A stretch of 17,223 nt of DNA from an uncultured Ruminococcus sp. (GCA_902766115.1 CACXCL010000217.1:1-17223); one strand, 5' to 3'; shown: positions 5,817 through 13,844, counted from the first letter of the stretch. A program made the numbers and translations. The notes: generated by a model not told the origin, from the letters alone.

Positions 5817-8055
5817 AATATCTGCCTATGAGATAATAAGGTATGGGCTCAAAGTCAGACAGCGCGTCCCACACGGGGGCGTCGTCACGGATCCTGTAGT
5901 CTCCGTTGTCCGGATCGACGAAGACCGCATCCGCCTCGTCAAGGGTGCCGACGTAGTTGTCGATGCGCGTGCTGTACGTTGGTCTCGAGGCGTTGATCGC
6001 CACGTTCTTTCCGTCCGAGTTCAGCAACACGTTGTCCGCGAACAGACTGAACGCCGGATTGAACGGGAAGTGAGGATCTACGGTGTCTCCCTCGTCGTCG
6101 CTTATCTGGCTGAGAAGCGGGAACCTTTCCATCCACCTCTCCGTCATATACGGCGTGCTCTTATATATCCCCCAGAGGAAGCCGCCGATGGTATAGAAGT
6201 CCGCTCCGTTCCTGTATCCGTCCTGAGGCCGCCTGTCGTAATAGATCGGAGCGGATCCGGTGTCGACGATAACGTTGTTCACCATCACGGTCCCGAATCC
6301 GCCGCCGATGGACGCCGACGACGCGGCTATCCCGACAAACAGGTTCCCGTAAGCCGTTTGATACGCCATGCCGTCGTCCCAGAAGATCGCGGACGGATTC
6401 ACCTGATCGGAGCCGATGTTGTAAAAACAGTTATACCTCAGAACGATACCGCCGGACGTCCAGGATGACCCGTTGTAGAACGCTCCGCAGTCCGAGGCGT
6501 AGTTAGTCGTGTCGTGGACGAGGTTATACTCTATGAAATTCAAGTTGCCTGAGCTTCCCAGCGCCACGGACGTGCCGTCGCAGATCTCGTTGTGGCTTAT
6601 GGTGTTGCCCTGACCGGATATCTCGATCCCCGCGCTGAAGACTCTCCCGTATCTGCCCCAGTGGGTCACCCGGTTGTTGTCCGCTTTGATATACGCCCGT
6701 GTGAGAGTCCCCTTGTCGCCTCCTGACAGCGATATTCCCTCGCGGCCCACGTAGTCGATCCCGCATCCGCTGACGAGGATATTGTCGCCGCCTCCGCTCA
6801 CCGCCGTGCCGCCTATGCCGTAAAGGCGGCACCGTTCAACGGTAAAATGAGATACGGAATTGAGCCTGATCCCTCTGCCCCGAGTACCGGCGAAGGTAAT
6901 ATCGCGGAGCGTGATCCACTCGCATCCGGAAGCGTTGACCATATCCGACGAGAAATCAACTGTGATCTCCGGCGTCGACCCCTCAAGTTCGTGTTCCGGA
7001 TAGACGTACATGAGGCAGTTATCCCGATCAAGGAACCATTCGCCGGGCTCGTCCAGCTCGTCGAGGACGTTATAGAAGAAATACCTGTACGAAGCCGAGG
7101 AATACCCGACCCTTATATCGGGGACACGGAAAAATCCCGTCGCGTCGTCCACAGTCGCCGCAGACGTGGAGTCGGAATACTCCGTCCGGAACATCCCGAG
7201 GACGCGTGCCGTGTCGCCGTACCTCCAGCCGCGGACGTGCTCCGCGTCCGCACCGTTCATCATAAACACGGATCCGCGCCCTCCGACCTGATCCGTGACG
7301 TCCAGTTCCGTCTGAGCGAATCTGTTTCCGTTCGGGTATCTGGCGAGCTCGTATCCACGTCCGTCGAGATAAAACTCGACGTTGGAGGAGTTCGTCCCCG
7401 CGCCGATATTCTTCAGTTCAAGGGAGGAGGGCGCGATCCCGTATTCTTTAAGATCGATCACACGGACGTTCCGCCCGGCTTCCGGAGTCAGCGCGGCAAG
7501 GACGTCCGCGGACGGCTCCCTGAAATCGGCAGGGTTCAGAAGCACGTTGCCGGTTATGATCACCTCTCCGTCGCCGTAAGCCGTGTAGACCACGGGAGCC
7601 GTCGCCGTGCCGCTGTCCTCGGCGCTCAGAGAGAACGTCCCGGTCGCATTATATCTTCCCGCCTTGACGGCAACGGTCATGCCGCCGTCCGGCAGACCGC
7701 CCGATCGCTTTATGGAGCGGATCTCGTCACGCGCCCTTGTGAGAGTCGCGAAAGGGTCGGAAAAGGTGCCCGATCCCGAATCGTCACCGTCGGGAGCGAC
7801 CCAGATATCTCCCTCCGCGAGAACCCGCTCCGGCTCGGAGTATTCGGAAAACAGAGTCGGCGGCGTGGCGGTAAAGTACGGGCTGTCAGTCCTCTCGCGG
7901 AACGAGAGAACGACTTCTCTCTCATCCGAGACGGAGAAAACTTTATAGTCCGGAACGTAAGGATCGCCTCCAAGGTAGCCGATTGCATGGACCGGACCGG
8001 CGAGGATCGCCGCGGCGAGGGTCAGAAGAATGAATCTTCCGAAAAATCTTTTCAT
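5815..8055 (-). CDS. Secreted right-handed parallel beta-helix protein, probably polysaccharide-active
   Basis: A 746-residue exported protein with a signal peptide (MKRFFGRFILLTLAAAILAG, cleavage near PVHA). After about 60 residues comes the block IWVAPDGDDSGSGTFSDPFA (84-103) followed by LTRARDEIRSIK, which opens many right-handed beta-helix carbohydrate-active enzymes. A middle block with ARYPNGNRF and GEWFLDRDNCLMYVYP is also typical. From about residue 380 the sequence is a series of short rungs (ITLRDITF, IRLNSVSHFTVERCRLYG, NTISHNEI, IVLRYNCFYNI) up to about 620. Glycoside hydrolase families such as GH120 and GH141 and several lyase families share this build; I cannot pick one or point to catalytic residues. 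No SLH repeat or sorting motif is seen. Its ATG overlaps the stop of the upstream SLH/LRR gene (ATGA), and GAAGGAGG lies in the last codons of that gene, so translation is coupled. Confidence 0.82.
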   Translation of the reverse strand: MKRFFGRFILLTLAAAILAGPVHAIGYLGGDPYVPDYKVFSVSDEREVVLSFRERTDSPYFTATPPTLFSEYSEPERVLAEGDIWVAPDGDDSGSGTFSDPFATLTRARDEIRSIKRSGGLPDGGMTVAVKAGRYNATGTFSLSAEDSGTATAPVVYTAYGDGEVIITGNVLLNPADFREPSADVLAALTPEAGRNVRVIDLKEYGIAPSSLELKNIGAGTNSSNVEFYLDGRGYELARYPNGNRFAQTELDVTDQVGGRGSVFMMNGADAEHVRGWRYGDTARVLGMFRTEYSDSTSAATVDDATGFFRVPDIRVGYSSASYRYFFYNVLDELDEPGEWFLDRDNCLMYVYPEHELEGSTPEITVDFSSDMVNASGCEWITLRDITFAGTRGRGIRLNSVSHFTVERCRLYGIGGTAVSGGGDNILVSGCGIDYVGREGISLSGGDKGTLTRAYIKADNNRVTHWGRYGRVFSAGIEISGQGNTISHNEICDGTSVALGSSGNLNFIEYNLVHDTTNYASDCGAFYNGSSWTSGGIVLRYNCFYNIGSDQVNPSAIFWDDGMAYQTAYGNLFVGIAASSASIGGGFGTVMVNNVIVDTGSAPIYYDRRPQDGYRNGADFYTIGGFLWGIYKSTPYMTERWMERFPLLSQISDDEGDTVDPHFPFNPAFSLFADNVLLNSDGKNVAINASRPTYSTRIDNYVGTLDEADAVFVDPDNGDYRIRDDAPVWDALSDFEPIPYYLIGRY

Positions 8056-9773
8056 TTCGATCCTCCTTCAAAGTTCACGGTGAGGCCGGGAAAAGGTCGC
8101 CAGAAAGAGAGCGCGTTCCATTGGCTCCCGGTTCCGCCGAACGAAACGGACGGGGGCGCATCGCATCTGTACGTCACGTAGTTGCCCACGAAAGAGACGC
8201 CGGAGGGCAGATATATTTCTTTCAGCCCCCGGCAGTCGAGGAACGCCCAGTTGCCGAGATACCGGAAAGACTCGGGAAATTTCGCAGAGACCAGCGCAGT
8301 CCCCTCAAAGGAATAGTCGCCGATACGCCGAAACCCCGCCGGGAACGGGAAGGAGACCACCGCCGTGTGGTTGAACGCGAATGCTCCCACGTCCTTCAGA
8401 GAGGCGGGGACAGCCACGTTCCTCAGTTTCAGGCACATGTAAAACGCGTAGTCGGACACTCGCTCGAGGGAGGGGGGCAGGACCACCGTCTCAAGAGACG
8501 AGCAATAGTAGAAGGCGCCCCGTCCGATCTTCGTCACCGAATCAGGAATGGAGACCCTTTGGAGCGAGGTACACCGGCTGAACGCCTGGCTGTTGATCTT
8601 TTCCACTCCCTCCGGGATCCTGACCTCAACAAGATCCTTATTCCCCGAGAAAGCGCCCTCCCCGATCGATACGACCCTGAATCCGTCGACGGTTGGCGGA
8701 AGAACAACGGTCTCCGACCTGTAAGGATCGGAAAAACTCACGATCTCGCAGGTGTCGTCGGTCAGGATCTTATAATTAATTGTCGGCTTCGCTCCCTTTT
8801 CGTAATCGTGCAGGGTCGAAAAGACGAATCCGACAGTCTCGGCTTCGGTCTTCTCGCCGGTCTCAACGTTCGTGATGGAGATTTCAAAGGCGGCGTTCAC
8901 CTGCGGGTCGGCACTTTGCGGTGCTGACAGCCTCTCACGGACTCCGGCGAGATCGTTTTCCGACACGTTCAAAGCGTATTTTTCCGGATCGAGTCCGAAA
9001 GCGCACTTGACGACGGCGATCCCGAGAGATTCGGCGTCAAGAGTGTCGGGACCGCCCACGACGACACGGATCCGGCGGGCGTCTGCCGATCCGAAGTTCC
9101 TCGACACATCGCCCAGTTTCCCGTACATTGGGTCTTTTTTCATGATGTCGATCAGCCTGCAGACCACGGCGGACACCTCCGCACGGGTTATGGGAGCGTT
9201 CGGTGTGAACCTGCCGCTTTTGTCGCCGGCGAAAAGACCGCATCTGCGGAGAAGCTCCGCGTCCCCGGCGGCCCAGGAGGGGATCTTGTTCCCGTCGGTG
9301 AATTTTTCGATTTTCGCGGCGTTAGGAAGAGGGACGCCGAGGTAACGGGCAAACCTGGCCGTCATCACGGCGAACTCGCTCCTCGTGACGGGAGACTGCG
9401 GGAGGAAAGTGCCGTCCGAATAACCTCTGACGACGCCACGCGACGACGCCCACCCGATGTAACCCGCGTACCACTTACTGCTTTTTACGTCGACCCACTC
9501 GGGCGCCGCGTGACGTCCGTCGAGGAACTCCTCTCCCGAAAGGCGTGACAGTATGGTCACCGCCTCGGCGCGGGTCAGGTTGCTCTTCGGCGAGAAAACT
9601 CCCTTTGCCGTTCCGGTCATGATCCCCTCTTTCGCCACCTCCCGGACGTACCTGCAGAACCAGTCCTTCTCACGCACGTCGGAAAACGCCGTGTCAGCCG
9701 CCGCGGCGCGCGGGACGGCGAGCATGGCGATGACCGCAGCAAGAGCGATCAGCGCGGATAAAACCTTTTTCAT
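8052..9773 (-). CDS. S-layer-anchored BspA-type leucine-rich-repeat surface protein
   Basis: A 573-residue exported protein. A signal peptide (MKKVLSALIALAAVIAMLAV, cleavage near AAA at 25) is followed by three SLH repeats at about 28-77, 91-142 and 157-207, each ending in a TRAE/TRSE-type segment. A beta-rich linker spans about 232-355. Residues about 356-535 are BspA/TpLRR-type repeats (LPPTVDGFRVVSIGEGAFSG, LVEVRIPEGVEKINSQAFSR, LQRVSIPDSVTKIGRGAFYY and so on). Such repeats are often adhesins or protein-interaction surfaces; SLH repeats hold the protein on the cell wall. It is the first gene of a two-gene operon with the beta-helix protein, so the pair may cooperate at the cell surface. 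An upstream hairpin and a sigma-A promoter lie within 90 bases of the start. Family call is firm; role is inferred. Confidence 0.88.
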   Translation of the reverse strand: MKKVLSALIALAAVIAMLAVPRAAAADTAFSDVREKDWFCRYVREVAKEGIMTGTAKGVFSPKSNLTRAEAVTILSRLSGEEFLDGRHAAPEWVDVKSSKWYAGYIGWASSRGVVRGYSDGTFLPQSPVTRSEFAVMTARFARYLGVPLPNAAKIEKFTDGNKIPSWAAGDAELLRRCGLFAGDKSGRFTPNAPITRAEVSAVVCRLIDIMKKDPMYGKLGDVSRNFGSADARRIRVVVGGPDTLDAESLGIAVVKCAFGLDPEKYALNVSENDLAGVRERLSAPQSADPQVNAAFEISITNVETGEKTEAETVGFVFSTLHDYEKGAKPTINYKILTDDTCEIVSFSDPYRSETVVLPPTVDGFRVVSIGEGAFSGNKDLVEVRIPEGVEKINSQAFSRCTSLQRVSIPDSVTKIGRGAFYYCSSLETVVLPPSLERVSDYAFYMCLKLRNVAVPASLKDVGAFAFNHTAVVSFPFPAGFRRIGDYSFEGTALVSAKFPESFRYLGNWAFLDCRGLKEIYLPSGVSFVGNYVTYRCDAPPSVSFGGTGSQWNALSFWRPFPGLTVNFEGGSK

Positions 9774-9799
9774 GTTCCTGGCTTTTCTCCTTATGTTTT

Positions 9800-9818
9800 C
9801 CGGAGCGTCCCGCTCCGG
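9800..9818 (-). promoter_or_regulatory. Hairpin in the leader of the SLH/LRR operon
   Basis: CCGGAGCG and CGCTCCGG flank a 3-base loop, a perfect 8-bp GC-rich stem between the predicted transcript start and the ribosome binding site of the 9773 gene. No T-run follows, so it is not a terminator; it may stabilise the mRNA 5' end or be a protein-binding site. Confidence 0.55.
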
Positions 9819-9829
9819 TTGCTGTTCCC

Positions 9830-9858
9830 ATTATGAATGATACTCTCCCGAAAATCAA
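9830..9858 (-). promoter_or_regulatory. Promoter of the SLH/LRR - beta-helix operon
   Basis: On the - strand TTGATT (9858-9853) and CATAAT (9835-9830) are spaced by 17 bases. The start would fall near 9823, leaving a leader of about 50 bases with the 9800-9818 hairpin. Both boxes match consensus at most positions. Confidence 0.6.
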
Positions 9859-9999
9859 GCCTCCTTTTGTTAACAGTCGGTAAAAAAAGGACGGGATGGA
9901 ACGGGAACACGAAAGACGTCGGATCATATTCCGGCAGTCAAGACTCACGGGTCACGCGGGGCGGGATCACAGCCTGTGACGCGACTTGACGGAGCCCGA

Positions 10000-10028
10000 T
10001 TGACAGGGAGGAAAAGGTGTGGTACACT
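10000..10028 (+). promoter_or_regulatory. Upstream sigma-A promoter (P1) of the response regulator gene
   Basis: TTGACA (10000-10005) and TACACT (10023-10028) are separated by exactly 17 bases. This would give constitutive expression of the regulator-kinase pair from about 10035, in addition to the regulated promoter nearer the gene. The rest of the 9774-10116 spacer holds the divergent promoter and a short TCACA/TGTGA palindrome at 9967-9979. Confidence 0.7.
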
Positions 10029-10060
10029 CTTGATGAAATAGGCTGCAATAATTTGTCTTT

Positions 10061-10093
10061 TTTCAATCTTGTTTCAAGGTTTGACCGTATAAT
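10061..10093 (+). promoter_or_regulatory. Regulated promoter (P2): tandem TTTCAA repeats plus TATAAT
   Basis: TTTCAATCTTG at 10061 and TTTCAAGG at 10072 form a direct repeat with an 11-base period. A perfect TATAAT (10088-10093) begins 10 bases after the second TTTCAA. There is no -35 box at the right distance; the repeats take its place. This is the layout of OmpR/PhoB-family activated promoters, and a near copy lies before the lipoprotein gene at 12079. Self-activation by the regulator encoded next is the simplest reading. Confidence 0.65.
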
Positions 10094-10116
10094 GACGTCG
10101 TAAAGGGGGTGCGGAA

Positions 10117-10776
10117 ATGAAGGTGCTGCTTGCAGAGGATGAAAAGAGGATGAACAGGGCGCTTTGCGAGATCCTCCGTCAGGAGGGATACGAGGTCACA
10201 TCCGTTGACAACGGCGAGGATGCGCTTTTCGAGATCGAGGGAGGTCTGTACGACCTGATCGTGCTCGACGTGATGATGCCCGGGATGAACGGTTACACCG
10301 TGGCGAAAAAAGCCCGTGCGGAGGGCGTCCGTACGCCCATTCTGATGCTCACCGCAAAAAGCGGGCTCGACGACAAGGTGGAAGGGCTCGACAGCGGCGC
10401 GGACGATTATCTGACCAAGCCCTTTATGACAAAGGAACTCCTTGCCCGCCTGCGTGCGCTCGGACGCCGGAATCTTCCGACCGGCGACGGCGCGCTCGCC
10501 TTCGGCGACCTGACCCTTGACGTGAAAAACGCAGTCCTTAAGTGCGATAACGGTCAGAGCGTCCGGCTGGGGGAAAAAGAGCTCCGCATTCTCGAATATC
10601 TGATCTCCAATCAGGGGCAGGTCCTCAGCCGCGAGCAGATCGCGCTGAAAATATGGGGCTATGAGAGCGACTCCGAATACAACAACGTTGAAGTGTATAT
10701 GTCATTCGTCCGCAAAAAAGCTCGCATACGTGGAATCCGTCTGCGAGATCAAGGCTCTGCGCGGGATAGGATATGA
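10117..10776 (+). CDS. OmpR-family response regulator, C-terminal end frameshifted
   Basis: Cytoplasmic DNA-binding response regulator. The receiver (1-115) is complete: Glu7 and Asp8, phospho-acceptor Asp51 (LIVLDVMMP), Thr79 (MLTAK) and Lys101 (LTKPF). A winged-helix DNA-binding domain starts at about 127 (LGEKELRILEYL, LSREQIALKIWG, NNVEVYMSFVRKK). After Lys201 the frame turns into ARIRGIRLRDQG and stops at 10776. One base fewer in the A6 run at 10714-10719 restores LAYVESVCEIKALRGIGYEL, the family's final wing, and a stop at 10799-10801 overlapping the kinase start. So the gene as given carries a one-base insertion that destroys the wing, or the base call is wrong. AGGGGGT lies upstream of the ATG. 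It forms an operon with the kinase that follows and probably binds the TTCAA repeats at 10061 and 12079. Confidence 0.85.
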   Translation: MKVLLAEDEKRMNRALCEILRQEGYEVTSVDNGEDALFEIEGGLYDLIVLDVMMPGMNGYTVAKKARAEGVRTPILMLTAKSGLDDKVEGLDSGADDYLTKPFMTKELLARLRALGRRNLPTGDGALAFGDLTLDVKNAVLKCDNGQSVRLGEKELRILEYLISNQGQVLSREQIALKIWGYESDSEYNNVEVYMSFVRKKARIRGIRLRDQGSARDRI

Positions 10777-10790
10777 ATTGAGGCAACGTG

Positions 10791-12074
10791 ATGTTCAATA
10801 AGACAAGAAAAAGGATCGTATTTGCGGTAGTATTCTCCCTCCTCGCGCTGATGGTTGTCACTCTGACCACCATCTACGTGTCAAACAGGCTGGCGCTGGA
10901 CCGGGAGAGCCGCGAGATGTTAAAGACATTTGCCGAAAGATTTTCCCTTGAGGAACAGGCGCCTCCTCAGGAAGGAGAGGCGAGACCCGACGGAGCTCCG
11001 GATTTCAGACCCGACGATATGGATGACCCGCGAGACGGACGGGACGGCAGACCCCGCGGCGTCGAACCCGAGTTCAGGCTCTCCACATTCTACTCCGTCG
11101 CCTTTTCGGAGGACGGCGAGGTCCTTGCGGTGAACAACGGCAACAATGACCTCCAAAGCGAGGAGTCGCTGATCGGCACGGCGGAATCGATCCTGAAAAA
11201 AGGCAGGAGCAGCGGCAAGGTCGGCAATATGACGTACCTCGTCGAGGAACGCGAGGGCTATACCCTCGTCGCCATGATCGACGGAACGCTGAACGACCAC
11301 AACCAGACGAGGCTGTTCCGGCAGATGCTGATCATAGGATCGACCGCCACGGTCACACTCTTTGTGATCTCCATCTTCATCGCCCGGCAAATCGTGCGGC
11401 CGCTGGAAGAAAACGACAAACGACAAAAACGGTTCGTATCTGACGCCGGTCATGAGCTCAAAACGCCCATCGCGGTCATCTCCGCCAACAGCGAGCTGCT
11501 GAGAAGGCAGGTCGGCGAAAACGAATGGCTCTCGAACATCGATTACGAAAACGAGCGCATGTCCGATCTCGTGAAGCAGCTTCTGACCCTCTCCGCCGCC
11601 GAAAACGGAGATCTTCCGAAGGAGACCGTCGACTTTTCAAAGCTTGTCCGGGGCGAGATCCTCCCGTTCGAAACCCTCGCATACGAAAAAGGAAAACAGA
11701 TCGAATACGACGTCGAGCAGGGGATCGCCGTCTACGGAAATCCGAATCAGCTCCGGCAGCTGGTATCCGTACTGCTTGACAACGCGCTCTCTCACGGCAC
11801 AGGCGAAAAAATTGCTTTCTCGCTCCGGAAGGAAAAACATCATGCGGTAATGACAGTCGCAAATGAAGCGAAAAAAATGAGCGCAGACGGGCTCTCGCAC
11901 ATGTTTGAGCGGTTTTACCGGGCGGACGAATCCCGCAGCGGGAGCGATTCCCACTACGGACTCGGGCTTTCCATCGCCAAGGCGGCGACGGTATCCCACG
12001 GCGGACAGATCCACGCGGAATATAAGGAAGGAAAGGCGATCTTCACCATATCGCTCCCGATCAAAAAAAATTAA
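10791..12074 (+). CDS. Sensor histidine kinase, canonical
   Basis: A 427-residue membrane sensor kinase, the partner of the response regulator just upstream. Two membrane helices (about 9-29 and 178-198) enclose an external sensor region of about 145 residues; its first part (54-94) is unusually rich in Asp, Glu, Pro and Arg and looks disordered, and the rest (STFYSVAFSEDGE, MTYLVEEREGYTLVAMID) is a small alpha/beta domain. The phospho-acceptor box is DAGHELKTP with His221. The ATP-binding domain has the N box LLDNALSH (Asn331), an FERFYRAD F box and the GLGLSIA G box. All motifs needed for activity are present. The start may be the GTG at 10788 or the ATG at 10791; GAGG lies just upstream, and the restored regulator frame would overlap it by 11 bases. 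What it senses is unknown. Confidence 0.92.
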   Translation: MFNKTRKRIVFAVVFSLLALMVVTLTTIYVSNRLALDRESREMLKTFAERFSLEEQAPPQEGEARPDGAPDFRPDDMDDPRDGRDGRPRGVEPEFRLSTFYSVAFSEDGEVLAVNNGNNDLQSEESLIGTAESILKKGRSSGKVGNMTYLVEEREGYTLVAMIDGTLNDHNQTRLFRQMLIIGSTATVTLFVISIFIARQIVRPLEENDKRQKRFVSDAGHELKTPIAVISANSELLRRQVGENEWLSNIDYENERMSDLVKQLLTLSAAENGDLPKETVDFSKLVRGEILPFETLAYEKGKQIEYDVEQGIAVYGNPNQLRQLVSVLLDNALSHGTGEKIAFSLRKEKHHAVMTVANEAKKMSADGLSHMFERFYRADESRSGSDSHYGLGLSIAKAATVSHGGQIHAEYKEGKAIFTISLPIKKN

Positions 12075-12078
12075 AAAT

Positions 12079-12112
12079 CTTCAATCTTTCTTCAATCCTC
12101 CTCCTTTATACT
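12079..12112 (+). promoter_or_regulatory. Regulated promoter of the lipoprotein operon: tandem CTTCAATC repeats plus TATACT
   Basis: CTTCAATC occurs at 12079-12086 and again at 12090-12097, an 11-base period. A -10 box TATACT (12107-12112) follows 11 bases after the second TTCAA. The first repeat matches the P2 site of the regulator gene (TTCAATCTT in both). No normal -35 box is present, so activation by the response regulator at 10117 is likely. Confidence 0.7.
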
Positions 12113-12126
12113 GTTGCCAACAACAG
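12111..12126 (+). promoter_or_regulatory. Inverted repeat at the lipoprotein transcript start
   Basis: CTGTTG and CAACAG flank CCAA, a perfect 6-bp stem directly after the -10 box. It covers the expected transcript start near 12119 and ends next to the GAGGAGG ribosome binding site. It may be an operator for a second regulator or an mRNA 5' hairpin. Confidence 0.4.
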
Positions 12127-12143
12127 AGAGGAGGATTTCTTTT

Positions 12144-13844
12144 ATGAAAAAGATAATTGCTGTCACAGCCGCCCTCGTGCTGGCGGTCTCGCTTGTCGGG
12201 TGCGGGGTGACTCAGGGTACGACAGGCGGAGAGGTCGACACGGTCGCCCGGGATACGACAGGCGACGTCCCGACTGCAGCACTCGACCGGGAAGTCACAG
12301 CCGAGGAAGCGACCGGCGACTTTAAGATGACCTCGGAGGACGGGACTTTCACGAGTTCGGGAGACGTTTACACGATCTCCTCCGCCGGAACTTACACCGC
12401 GACCGGACTCCTTGAAGGACAGATCCTGGTCGAAGCCGGAGAAGAAGACGAGGTCGTGATCGAGCTCTCCGGAGCGACGGTGACCTGCGGGAGCGACTCT
12501 CCGATCAAGATCACGTCGGCGGGCAAGGTCGAGATCTCCGCGAAGAAAGACACGGAGAACGTCATAAACGACACACGCGCCGTGAAAACGGCAGACGACG
12601 AAAGTCAGGGCGAGGGCGCGATATACGCCAAATGCGACCTGAAGATCAAGGGGAACGGCACCCTGGTGGTGAACGGGGGATACAACAACGGTATCCACAC
12701 GACGAAGGACCTGAAGATCCAGAATCTTTCCCTGAAGGTCACCTCATACAACAACGCGATCAAAGGCAACGATTCGATCACCGTCACAAGCGGGACCGTG
12801 GCGGCGATATCCACGAACGGAGACGGAGTGAAAACCGAAAACACCGACGTGAGCAAAAACGGCGTCACAAGAGGCGATATTACCCTCTCCGGCGGTAACG
12901 TCACGGTCTACGCCGCGGGAGACGGCTTCCAGGCGGCGCACAACTTTGAGATGATCACGGGAGAGGACGGAGGCTCCGCGACGGTCACGGTCTACACGGG
13001 ATCGTACAGCGGATACACCGCCGAGGACGCGGCGACGACGTCCTATAAAGGGATCAAGGTACAGAACGAGCTGAACGTCAGGGACGGCGCAGTTACCCTG
13101 CAGACCTACGACGACGGTCTGCACGCTGACTACGGAGCGTCGTTTGAAGACGGCTCCACGGGACAGGGGACCATAAACATTTCCGGCGGCACAGTCACCG
13201 CCAGCGTGTATTCTCCCGAAAACAAGACCGCGGGCGGACGTCAGGGCCCGGGCGGCGGACCCGGCGGCGGACCCGGCGGCGGACCCGGCGGATGGGGCGG
13301 ACAGCAGACGGTGTCCGGCGCCGACGGGATCCACGCGGACAACGTACTGAACATCTCCGGAGGCACGGTAAACATCGACAGCGCGTACGAGGGACTTGAG
13401 GCCAACGTCATAAACATCTCCGGCGGGCAGTCGTACTTGTCGGCGAATGACGACGGTATAAACGCGTGCGGCGGATACTCGACGCCGACGGTCAACGTCA
13501 CGGGCGGGTACCTCGACGTGACTGTCTCGCCGAACGGCGACACCGACGGCATTGACAGCAACGGGTATTATTCGCAGACCGGCGGGGTCGTGATAACAAG
13601 AGGACCGAACAGCCAGATGGCTGCCGCCATCGACGCCGAAGGCTCCGTGTCCGTGTCAGGCGGCACGTTGATCGTGCTCGGATACGGCAGAGTCGTGACC
13701 GGCGGCGACGTCAGATCGTTCCCGCTCTCCCTTAATTCCTCAGGAAGCCACACGGTAACGGTGGGCGGAGTGGAATACTCCTTCACCAACGCTTACGCCT
13801 ACGGCAGCACGTCCTGCTACAGCGACGCGACGGTCTCGTCCTGA
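12144..13844 (+). CDS. Cthe_2159-type carbohydrate-binding lipoprotein (beta-helix)
   Basis: A 566-residue lipoprotein. The start at 12144 follows GAGGAGG and opens a signal peptide with lipobox LVGC (Cys20); the upstream in-frame ATG at 12114 lies at the expected transcript start and is rejected. The body matches the Cthe_2159/DUF4353 family, whose C. thermocellum founder is a calcium-binding beta-helix that binds cellulose and polygalacturonate: SAGTYTATGLLEGQILVEAG, EVVIELSGATVTC, then rungs carrying a repeated DG(I/V/L/F) turn (NGDGVKTEN, GDGFQA, DDGLHADY, ADGIHADN, DDGINACG, TDGIDSNG). These Asp-rich turns fit calcium sites. A Gly/Pro-rich linker (364-387) divides two halves. It should sit on the outer face of the membrane. 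It follows the canonical sensor pair, has its own regulated promoter and heads the operon running to the VTC/DUF4956 genes. Confidence 0.88.
   Translation: MKKIIAVTAALVLAVSLVGCGVTQGTTGGEVDTVARDTTGDVPTAALDREVTAEEATGDFKMTSEDGTFTSSGDVYTISSAGTYTATGLLEGQILVEAGEEDEVVIELSGATVTCGSDSPIKITSAGKVEISAKKDTENVINDTRAVKTADDESQGEGAIYAKCDLKIKGNGTLVVNGGYNNGIHTTKDLKIQNLSLKVTSYNNAIKGNDSITVTSGTVAAISTNGDGVKTENTDVSKNGVTRGDITLSGGNVTVYAAGDGFQAAHNFEMITGEDGGSATVTVYTGSYSGYTAEDAATTSYKGIKVQNELNVRDGAVTLQTYDDGLHADYGASFEDGSTGQGTINISGGTVTASVYSPENKTAGGRQGPGGGPGGGPGGGPGGWGGQQTVSGADGIHADNVLNISGGTVNIDSAYEGLEANVINISGGQSYLSANDDGINACGGYSTPTVNVTGGYLDVTVSPNGDTDGIDSNGYYSQTGGVVITRGPNSQMAAAIDAEGSVSVSGGTLIVLGYGRVVTGGDVRSFPLSLNSSGSHTVTVGGVEYSFTNAYAYGSTSCYSDATVSS
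13248..13292 (+). repeat. 12-base tandem repeat encoding a Pro-Gly-Gly-Gly linker
   Basis: About 3.7 copies of the unit CCCGGCGGCGGA lie in frame inside the lipoprotein gene and encode PGGG repeats. The copies are nearly identical in DNA, so slippage can change the linker length by four residues at a time without breaking the frame. Confidence 0.8.

Noticed and set aside
6847..8181. 444-codon open frame antisense to the beta-helix gene, with similar ones at 5791-6468 and 8121-8927
   Set aside because: Composition is typical of the reverse strand of GC-rich genes, and the opposite strand encodes well-recognised secreted proteins.
9967..9979. TCACAGCCTGTGA, resembling a CRP-type site
   Set aside because: The half-sites are in the wrong order for CRP (TGTGA-N6-TCACA) and too close together.
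10714..10720. Programmed -1 frameshifting on the AAAAAAG slippery run in the regulator gene
   Set aside because: In this phase the wing frame is reached by a +1 or -2 shift, not -1, and no downstream stimulator was evident. An indel explains it better.
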